This document shows positions 16,750-23,334 of a DNA stretch of 56,781 bases, one piece after another. Below the pieces are notes generated by a model. The model had not been told where the DNA came from. It worked only from the letters and a program-made list of their open reading frames with translations, and did no database searches. The position numbers and the translations under genes were made by a program. The stretch comes from Cupriavidus basilensis. GTDB lineage: Bacteria > Pseudomonadota > Gammaproteobacteria > Burkholderiales > Burkholderiaceae. The stretch is from assembly GCF_000876015.1 (NCBI RefSeq), contig NZ_BBQM01000035.1:1-56781 (forward strand). The letters are read 5' to 3'. Positions within the stretch are counted from its first letter, which is position 1. Every line of letters begins with the position of its first letter.

Positions 16750-17928
16750 CTACAGCCGCTCGACGATGGTCACGTTGGCCATGCCGCCGCCTTCGCACAT
16801 GGTCTGCAGGCCATAGCGCTTGCCATGCGCGTGCAGCGCATGCACCAGCGTGGTCATCAGCTTCGCGCCCGAGCCGCCGAGCGGATGGCCCAGCGCGATC
16901 GCGCCGCCGTGCACGTTCATGCGCGCCGGATCGGCGCCGGTGGCCTGCAGCCAGGCCAGCGGCACCGGCGCGAACGCCTCGTTGATCTCGAACAGGTCGA
17001 TGTCGCCGATCTTCATGCCGGCCTTCTCCAGCGCGCGCAGCGTGGCGGGCAGCGGCGCTTCGAGCATGATGACGGGATCGTGCCCCAGCACCGACATGTG
17101 GTGGATGCGCGCGAGCGGCCTGGCGCCGAGCTTCTTCAGGCCGGCTTCGTTGACCACCATCAGGCCGGCGGCGCCGTCGCAGATCTGGCTGGCGCTGGCG
17201 GCGGTGACGGTGCCGCCTTCTTCGATCAGCTTGACGCTGCCGATCGACTCCAGGCTGGCCTCGAAGCGGATGCCTTCGTCCACCGTGTGCAGCTCGCCGC
17301 TGGCGCGGCCGTCGGCGGCGCGCACGGCGACCGGCACGATCTCCTGGCTGAAGCGGCCGGCCTGGGTCGCGGCGATGGCGCGGCGGTGGCTTTCCAGCGC
17401 GTAGCGGTCGAGGTCGCCGCGCGTGAGGCCGTACTTGCGCGACATCATCTCGGCGCCGGTGAACTGGCTGAACTTCACGCCGGGATAGCGCTCCTGCATG
17501 GCCGGGCTCATCGAGGTGCCGAAACCGTTCTTGGCCGCCAGCGAGCCGGGCAGGCCCATCGGCACGCGCGTCATGCTTTCCACGCCGGCCGCGATGACGA
17601 TGTCCATCGCGCCGGACATCACCGCCTGCGCGGCGAAGTGCAGCGCCTGCTGCGAGGAGCCGCACTGGCGGTCCACCGAGGTGCCGGGCACGCTCTCGGG
17701 CAGGCGCGAGGCCAGCACGGCGTTGCGCGCTACGTTGCCGGACTGCTCGCCGGCCTGGCCGACGCAGCCCATGATGACGTCGTCGACCAGCGCGGGATCG
17801 GCGCCGCTGCGCGCGACCAGCGCGTCCAGCACCTGCGCGGCGAGGTCCGCCGGATGCCAGCCCGCCAGCCTGCCGCCCTTGCGCCCGCCCGCGGTGCGCG
17901 CGGCCGCCACGATGTATGCCTCTGCCAT
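16750..17928 (-). CDS. Acetyl-CoA acyltransferase (thiolase)
   Basis: 392 residues, full length for the thiolase family. The acylated cysteine is C89 in VDRQCGSSQQALH; a GHPLGGSG histidine motif and the final CEGGGMANVT motif complete the active site. It cleaves 3-ketoacyl-CoA with CoA, or condenses acetyl-CoA. The start ATG has AGGAGAG eight bases upstream; a longer reading to 17955 has no such support. Its promoter region carries a TCGTCG-N4-CGACGA site whose edge is 78 bases from the start, tying it to the hydratase, ligase and SDR genes that carry the same site. The nearest upstream gene, the thioesterase, ends 145 bases away. Confidence 0.92.
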   Translation of the reverse strand: MAEAYIVAAARTAGGRKGGRLAGWHPADLAAQVLDALVARSGADPALVDDVIMGCVGQAGEQSGNVARNAVLASRLPESVPGTSVDRQCGSSQQALHFAAQAVMSGAMDIVIAAGVESMTRVPMGLPGSLAAKNGFGTSMSPAMQERYPGVKFSQFTGAEMMSRKYGLTRGDLDRYALESHRRAIAATQAGRFSQEIVPVAVRAADGRASGELHTVDEGIRFEASLESIGSVKLIEEGGTVTAASASQICDGAAGLMVVNEAGLKKLGARPLARIHHMSVLGHDPVIMLEAPLPATLRALEKAGMKIGDIDLFEINEAFAPVPLAWLQATGADPARMNVHGGAIALGHPLGGSGAKLMTTLVHALHAHGKRYGLQTMCEGGGMANVTIVERL

Positions 17929-17976
17929 GTGCTCTCCTCTTGTCGTTACAGGCAAACCCTGTTTATCCTGAGGCGG

Positions 17977-18021
17977 ATTCTGGCGCGGGAGGCAGGAGCG
18001 TGGCGTCGTCGGAAGCGACGA
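17977..18021 (-). promoter_or_regulatory. Thiolase promoter with TCGTCG-N4-CGACGA site 1
   Basis: TCGTCGGAAGCGACGA at 18006-18021; a -10-like CAGAAT (minus strand) at 17977-17982 follows after 23 bases. Two more CGACGA half-sites lie upstream at 18027-18032 and 18049-18054, 11 and 33 bases from the half-site at 18016, so on the same helix face. No -35 consensus is seen, as expected for activator-dependent promoters. Confidence 0.6.
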
Positions 18022-18073
18022 TTGAGCGACGATTGCGCGGCGATCACGCGACGATCGTGCCGCGAACGCGGAG

Positions 18074-18514
18074 TCAGGCGCGCGGCGGCAGCACCGAGAA
18101 GATCGCCGTGGCGCGCAGCAGGCAGCGCTCGCCCGCCAGCAGGCGGCAACTGCCGAAGCGCAGCCGCGAGCCCATCTTGTCGAAGGTCACGTGCGCCTCC
18201 ACCCAGTCGCCCACGCGCGCGGCGTCGAAATAGTCGAGGCTGAGACTGGCCGTCACCGCCGGATGCTGGCGCCCGGCCTCGAGCATCATCATCATGCCGA
18301 TGGCGGTGTCGGCCAGCGTCGCCAGCATGCCGCCGTGCGGGATGCCGAGCGGGTTCAGGTGCTGCGGCCCGATGCGCACGGCGACCACGCGGCGCGCGCG
18401 GTCCACGTAGATCTGGCCGAAGTGTTCGAGATAGCCGCTGGCGCCGCGCAATGCGACAAAGCCGGGCGGCACCGCTGCCGCATCGTCGTCGGCGGGTTCG
18501 TTGGCCTCTGCCAT
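18074..18514 (-). CDS. PaaI-family hot-dog thioesterase
   Basis: 146 residues with the hot-dog thioesterase pattern: NPLGIPHGGMLATLADTAIG (residues ~55-75), where the HGG loop and the following Asp/Thr form the active site, then the strand-rich C-terminal half. Family members hydrolyse aryl- or acyl-CoA and may free CoA during catabolism. GGGAG precedes the ATG. It lies 12 bases after the nitronate monooxygenase gene and is very probably co-transcribed with it from site 4. Confidence 0.85.
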   Translation of the reverse strand: MAEANEPADDDAAAVPPGFVALRGASGYLEHFGQIYVDRARRVVAVRIGPQHLNPLGIPHGGMLATLADTAIGMMMMLEAGRQHPAVTASLSLDYFDAARVGDWVEAHVTFDKMGSRLRFGSCRLLAGERCLLRATAIFSVLPPRA

Positions 18515-18526
18515 GAATGCTCCCGC

Positions 18527-19501
18527 TCAGGCCGCGAAATAGCGCGACGCCACGCCGAGCCGCTCGCGGCATTCGGCCACCATGCGCTCGATCAGCTCGG
18601 CGCAGCTCGGGATGTCGTCGATCAGCCCCACGCACTGGCCCGCGCTGATGATGCCGCCGTCGGTCTCGCCGGCGGCCAGCGCCGCCTTGCCGCGCGTCCC
18701 CGCCACCAGGTGCCTGACGTCCTCGAACTGCGCGCCGCCGGGCTGGCGCTCGATCGTCACCACCTCGTCGGAGACGGCGTTCTTGAGCACGCGCGCGGTG
18801 TTGTGCAGCGTGCGGAAGATCAGGTTGGTGTCGCGCTCGGTCGCCTCCACCAGGGCCTGCTTGATGTTGTGGTGGATCGGCGCCTCGCGCGTGGCGCAGA
18901 AGCGCGTGCCCATGTTCACGCCCTCGGCGCCCAGCACCAGCGCCGCCGCCATGCCGCGCCCGTCGGCGATGCCGCCCGAGGCGATCACCGGGATGCCGAG
19001 CCGGCGCGCCGCCAGCGGGATCAGCACCATGCCGGGCACGTCGTCCTCGCCGGGATGGCCCGCGCACTCGAAGCCGTCGATCGACACCGCGTCCACGCCC
19101 AGCCGCTCGGCCGACAGCGCGTGGCGGATCGCCACGCACTTGTGGATCACCTTGATGCCCGCCGCCTTGGCCCGCGCGATGTGCTCCTTCGGGTTGTTGC
19201 CGGCGGTCTCCAGCACCTTGACGCCGCTCTCGATCACCACGTCGAGGTAGCGCGCATACGGCGGCGGGTTGATCGACGGCAGCAGCGTCAGGTTGACGCC
19301 GAACGGCTGGTCGGTCAGCTCGCGGCAGCGGCGGATCTCGGCGGCCAGCGCCTCCGGCGTGGGCTGGGTCAGCGCGGTGAGCACGCCAAGGCCGCCCGCG
19401 TTCGACACGGCGGCGGCCATTTCGGCGTAGCCTACCCACTGCATGCCGCCCTGGATGATCGGGTAGCGGGTGCCCAGCAATTCGGTGATGCGCGTCTTCA
19501 T
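18527..19501 (-). CDS. Nitronate monooxygenase-like flavoprotein (NPD/FabK-related)
   Basis: 324 residues of FMN-binding TIM barrel: YPIIQGGMQWVG at the start, NAGGLGVLTA, GVNLTLLP, FECAGHPGEDDV, and the phosphate-binding VIASGGIADGRG and LGAEGVNMGTRF. These fit class-2 nitronate monooxygenases and the related enoyl reductases. It may oxidise nitronates or reduce an unsaturated acyl-CoA; in an acyl-CoA regulon the second is plausible. The ATG at 19501 is preferred because ITELLGTRYPIIQGG is the normal family beginning. It is first in an operon with the thioesterase and divergent from enoyl-CoA hydratase over site 4. Confidence 0.85.
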   Translation of the reverse strand: MKTRITELLGTRYPIIQGGMQWVGYAEMAAAVSNAGGLGVLTALTQPTPEALAAEIRRCRELTDQPFGVNLTLLPSINPPPYARYLDVVIESGVKVLETAGNNPKEHIARAKAAGIKVIHKCVAIRHALSAERLGVDAVSIDGFECAGHPGEDDVPGMVLIPLAARRLGIPVIASGGIADGRGMAAALVLGAEGVNMGTRFCATREAPIHHNIKQALVEATERDTNLIFRTLHNTARVLKNAVSDEVVTIERQPGGAQFEDVRHLVAGTRGKAALAAGETDGGIISAGQCVGLIDDIPSCAELIERMVAECRERLGVASRYFAA

Positions 19502-19604
19502 GATGTCTCTGTCTTCCTTCTCGTTTCCTGTTTCCCCGTCGTTGCCGGCGTCCGGCCCGGCGCGCCATGCGTGCGCCGCCGATGCCGCCAGGCGACCTGG
19601 CGCC

Positions 19605-19676
19605 AGTCTACGGCGCCGGGCCGCGGCCCGCCTCGTCGGATGCGACGATTGCAGACGCATGATTCTGCACTACCTT
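19605..19676. promoter_or_regulatory. Divergent promoters sharing TCGTCG-N4-CGACGA site 4
   Basis: TCGTCGGATGCGACGA at 19633-19648 lies between two oppositely read genes. On the minus side TAGACT (19605-19610) follows after 22 bases; on the plus side TACCTT (19671-19676) also follows after 22 bases, with TTGCAG abutting the motif as a -35. One bound dimer could therefore serve both directions. Confidence 0.6.
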
Positions 19677-19765
19677 GTCAGCAGCCAGTTCAGCAGCCAG
19701 TTCACCCGCCACTTCCACCAACCCTTCCGCGCAACCAGCACAACCAGGCGCAGCCAAGGCCAGCC

Positions 19766-20641
19766 ATGAGCACTCCCGTTCCCAGCTTCGAGACCCTGCA
19801 ATACGCCGTCGAGCAAGGCGTCGCCACCATCACCCTGCACCGCCCCGACCGGCTCAACGCCTTCACCCCCAGGATGATGGAGGAACTGATCGCCGCCTTC
19901 GACGCCACCGACGCCGACGACGACGTGCGCGCCGTCATCGTGACCGGCTCCGGGCGCGCCTTCTGCGCCGGCGCCGACCTGGCCTCGGGCGGCGCCACCT
20001 TCGACTACGAGAAGCGCTACGGCACCGGCAAGGGCAGCGCGCACCGCGACGGCGGCGGGCGCGTGACGCTGCGCATCTTCCGCAGCCTCAAGCCGGTGAT
20101 CGCCGCCGTCAACGGCGCGGCGGTCGGGATCGGCGTGACCATGCAGTTGCCGATGGACATCCGCCTGGCCTCGACCGACGCGCGCTTCGGCTTCGTGTTC
20201 GCGCGCCGCGGCATCACGCCGGAAGCGGCTTCGTCATGGTTCCTGTCGCGCGTGGTGGGCATCTCCACCGCGCTGGAATGGTGCTACACCGGCCGCGTGT
20301 TCGGCGCGCAGGAAGCGCTCGAGCGCGGGCTGGTGCGCTCGCTGCACGCGCCCGAGGACCTGCTGCCGGCCGCCCGCGCGCTGGCGCGCGAGATCGCCGA
20401 CAACGCCGCGCCGGTCTCGGTGGCGATCTCGCGCCAGATGATCTGGCGCATGGCCGGCGCCAGCCACCCGATGGAAGCGCACAGGCTCGACAGCCGCGCG
20501 ATCCAGTCGCGCGGGCAGTCGGCCGACGTCAAGGAAGGCGTCGACGCCTTCCTGGAAAAGCGCCCGGCCAGCTTCCCCGAGCGCGTCTCGCGCGACATGC
20601 CGGACTTCTACGACTGGGGCAGCGAGCCGCCCTTCATCTGA
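19766..20641 (+). CDS. Enoyl-CoA hydratase/isomerase (crotonase family)
   Basis: 291 residues. The crotonase fold is clear: ATITLHRPDRLNAF, the oxyanion loop GRAFCAGADL (64-72) and NGAAVGIGVTMQLPMD (116-131). One catalytic glutamate is kept (E153 in GITPEAASSW), but the position of the other one in true hydratases is FVF. That leaves hydratase or isomerase open. The ATG at 19766 starts the conserved region. The nitroreductase gene follows after 54 bases. Transcription from site 4 would link it with the oppositely read nitronate monooxygenase operon. Confidence 0.87.
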   Translation: MSTPVPSFETLQYAVEQGVATITLHRPDRLNAFTPRMMEELIAAFDATDADDDVRAVIVTGSGRAFCAGADLASGGATFDYEKRYGTGKGSAHRDGGGRVTLRIFRSLKPVIAAVNGAAVGIGVTMQLPMDIRLASTDARFGFVFARRGITPEAASSWFLSRVVGISTALEWCYTGRVFGAQEALERGLVRSLHAPEDLLPAARALAREIADNAAPVSVAISRQMIWRMAGASHPMEAHRLDSRAIQSRGQSADVKEGVDAFLEKRPASFPERVSRDMPDFYDWGSEPPFI

Positions 20642-20695
20642 AACGCGCCACGCGCGCCACCCACGCGCGCCATCCACATTCCACGGGAGTCCAGC

Positions 20696-21367
20696 GTGAA
20701 CGTCAGTACCGCAGTCCAGACCCGCAGATCGGTGCGCGGCTTCCTTGCCACGCCGGTGGACCCGGGCATCATCCGCGAGGTGCTGGAGCAGGCCGCGCGG
20801 GCGCCCTCGGGCGGCAACCTGCAGCCGTGGCACGTCCACGTGGTGGGCGGCGAGCCGCTCGCGCGGCTCAAGGCCACCATGCGCGAGCGCATCGCCAGCC
20901 AGCCCGGCGGCGAAGGCACCGAGTACGACATCTACCCGCGCGAGCTGGTCTCGCCCTACCGCGAGCGCCGCTTCCAGGTCGGCGAAGACCTCTACAGCTG
21001 CCTCGGCATCCCGCGCGAGGACAAGCGCGCGCGCATCACCCAGTTCGCCAGCAACTTCACCTTCTTCGGCGCGCCGCTGGCGCTGTTCTGCAGCGTGGAC
21101 CGCCGCATGGGCCCGCCGCAGTGGTCGGACCTCGGCATGTACCTGCAGACCGTGATGCTGCTGCTGCGCGAGCATGGCCTGCACAGTTGCGCGCAGGAAT
21201 GCTGGGCGATGTACCCGCGGACCATCGGCGAATTCCTCTCGCTGCCCGAACAGCGCATGCTGTTCAGCGGCATGGCCATCGGCCACGAAGACCCCGAAGC
21301 GCCGGCCAACCGGTTGCGCGCGGCGCGCGCGCCGCTGGCCGAGTTCGCGCAGTTCATGGGGATCTGA
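20696..21367 (+). CDS. Nitroreductase family FMN oxidoreductase
   Basis: 223 residues with the nitroreductase FMN-binding pattern: QTRRSVRGF (8-16), APSGGNLQPWH (35-45), an aromatic loop and GMAIGHEDPEAP near the end. The family reduces nitro, quinone or activated C=C groups with NAD(P)H. The start is GTG, with GGGAG eight bases upstream. It is second after the enoyl-CoA hydratase and so falls under site 4 control. Next to a nitronate monooxygenase-like gene, it might handle a nitro- or unsaturated acid; this is inference. It converges on the OFA transporter gene. Confidence 0.87.
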   Translation: MNVSTAVQTRRSVRGFLATPVDPGIIREVLEQAARAPSGGNLQPWHVHVVGGEPLARLKATMRERIASQPGGEGTEYDIYPRELVSPYRERRFQVGEDLYSCLGIPREDKRARITQFASNFTFFGAPLALFCSVDRRMGPPQWSDLGMYLQTVMLLLREHGLHSCAQECWAMYPRTIGEFLSLPEQRMLFSGMAIGHEDPEAPANRLRAARAPLAEFAQFMGI

Positions 21368-21409
21368 CGGCGGCGCGGCGCTCCCTGCCGGAGGCGCCGC
21401 GCCGGCCGC

Positions 21410-23077
21410 TCAATGGAAGAACGTCGCCACGCTCAGCGCGGTGCGGTAGATGCCCCACGCCAGCGGCACGCACACCGCGGCCCAGGCCAGCCACGTCACG
21501 ACACCGCCAGCCTGGCCGCCGCTGCGTGCCGACGCGGTTGCGCTGCCGGCCGCGGCGCGGTCGTGGGCGAGGCGCTTTTCCTCGGCCAGCTCGGCCTCGG
21601 TCATGAAGTACCTGGCGTCCACCGGGCGCACCAGCAGGTTGCACACCAGGCCGATGGCCAGCATGCCGACCAGGATGTACATGGTCTGGTTGTAGACCTG
21701 CTCGCGCGGCAGGCCAAGGCCGAGCTGGTAGTCGCGCATGTAGTTGACCACCACCGGGCCGAGGATGCCCGCCGTGGCCCACGCGGTCAGCAGGCGGCCG
21801 TGGATGGCGCCGACCATCTGCGTGCCGAACAGGTCGGCCAGATAGGCCGGCACCGTGGCGAAGCCGCCGCCGTACATGCTGACGATGACGCAGACCGCGC
21901 CCACGAACAGCAGCTTCTGGCCGCTGGCCGCCAGCGTCGGGATGCTGGCGTACAGCAGGCCGCCGAGCACGAAGAACACCATGTAGGTCATCTTGCGGCC
22001 GAGCCTGTCGGACAGGCTGGCCCAGACGAAGCGCCCGCCGATGTTGAACAGGCTCAGCAGCGCGGTGAAGCCCGCCGCGACCACGGCGATGGCGGCGAGC
22101 TGGCTCTTGCCGAGCTCGCCGAAGCGCGCGGACACGCCGATCAGGCTGCCACCGAAGACTTCCTGCAGCATCGGGCTGGCCATGCCGATCACGCCGATGC
22201 CGGCCGACACGTTCATGCACAGCACCATCCACACCAGCCAGAACTGCGGGATGCCCCACACGCGCTTCACGTGCACGTGGTGCGGGGTGATCATGACGTT
22301 GGCGCGGCTGGCCGGCGCGGTCCAGCCGGCCGGCGTCCAGCCGGTGGGCGGCACGCGGTAGGCCAGCGCGCCGCCCATCATGAACACGAAGTAGACCACC
22401 GCCATCACGGTGAAGGTCTGCGCCACGCCCACGCTGGTGGGCGAGGCGAACTTCGCCATCAGCTCGGCCGCCAGCGGCGAGCCGATCATGGCGCCGCCGC
22501 CGAAGCCCATGATGGCCATGCCGGTGGCCATGCCGCGCTTGTCCGGGAACCACTTGATGAGCGTGCTGACCGGCGAGATGTAGCCCAGCCCGAGGCCGAT
22601 GCCGCCGATCACGCCCGAGCCCAGCAGCATCAGCCAGAACTGGTGCATCTGGATGCCGAGCGCGGAGATCAGCATGCCGCCGCACCAGCACAGCGCGCTG
22701 ACCACGCCGGCCTTGCGCGGGCCGGCGCGTTCCAGCCAGCCGCCCCAGATCGCCGCGGAACTGCCCAGCAGCACGAAGAACAGCGTGTACATCCAGCCCA
22801 GCGTGGAGACCTTCCAGTCGCAGCCGGTGACGAACAGTTCCTGCAGGAAGCCGACGTCGGCGCCGCAGCGCAGCGGCTCGGCGATGCCGATGGCGCGCGA
22901 CAGCGGCAGCCAGAACACCGAGAAGCCGTAGGCCATGCCGATGCAGAGGTGGATCGCCAGCGCCGCGGGGGGCACCAGCCAGCGGTTGAAGCCGGGGGCG
23001 GCGACGATCCGCTCCTTGGACAGGAACGGCGTGCGCGCCTGCCCAGCGAGCGCGTCCGCGCTGAGGTCTGGGGACAT
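21410..23077 (-). CDS. OFA-type MFS transporter (oxalate/formate antiporter family)
   Basis: 555 residues. The order of helices and the motifs IHLCIGMAYGFSVFW in helix 1, GLGLGYISPVSTLIKWFPDKRGMATGMAIMGFGGGA and SLSDRLGRKMTY match the oxalate:formate antiporter family, here long because of an internal loop (about residues 230-270) and a C-terminal extra helix (VVTWLAWAAVCVPLAWGIYRTAL). Members move monocarboxylates or dicarboxylates by exchange. The ATG has AGGAGAAAGGG just before it. The leader before that (23078-23123) is strikingly A-rich on the mRNA. The large LuxR regulator gene upstream is read in the same direction, 257 bases away, and may control it. Confidence 0.87.
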   Translation of the reverse strand: MSPDLSADALAGQARTPFLSKERIVAAPGFNRWLVPPAALAIHLCIGMAYGFSVFWLPLSRAIGIAEPLRCGADVGFLQELFVTGCDWKVSTLGWMYTLFFVLLGSSAAIWGGWLERAGPRKAGVVSALCWCGGMLISALGIQMHQFWLMLLGSGVIGGIGLGLGYISPVSTLIKWFPDKRGMATGMAIMGFGGGAMIGSPLAAELMAKFASPTSVGVAQTFTVMAVVYFVFMMGGALAYRVPPTGWTPAGWTAPASRANVMITPHHVHVKRVWGIPQFWLVWMVLCMNVSAGIGVIGMASPMLQEVFGGSLIGVSARFGELGKSQLAAIAVVAAGFTALLSLFNIGGRFVWASLSDRLGRKMTYMVFFVLGGLLYASIPTLAASGQKLLFVGAVCVIVSMYGGGFATVPAYLADLFGTQMVGAIHGRLLTAWATAGILGPVVVNYMRDYQLGLGLPREQVYNQTMYILVGMLAIGLVCNLLVRPVDARYFMTEAELAEEKRLAHDRAAAGSATASARSGGQAGGVVTWLAWAAVCVPLAWGIYRTALSVATFFH

Positions 23078-23334
23078 CCCTTTCTCCTTTCTTTGTTTTG
23101 TTTGTTTTGTCTGTTGTTTTTCTGCCGGGATGCCGCCCGCCCACACGCCGGTGGTACGCGAGCCTTCCCCGTGCTGCGCGGCCCGCCGGGCGCCGACGCG
23201 AGCGGGCGGCGCGGGGGGGCGCCGCATAGTGTAACGGCGCCGGCCGCGGCCGTGGCGTGCCGCGAAGTGGGGTGTCGCCCGGTGAGGCCGGCGCGCGACA
23301 GCGGGCCGCCACGGCGGGCCGCCGCAGCAAGCCG
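23078..23334 (-). promoter_or_regulatory. Leader of the OFA transporter with an A-rich unstructured stretch
   Basis: Bases 23084-23120 read on the minus strand as runs of A interrupted by C or G, against a very GC-rich background. Such leaders keep the ribosome-binding site single-stranded and favour strong translation. No TCGTCG-N4-CGACGA site occurs here. Confidence 0.4.
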
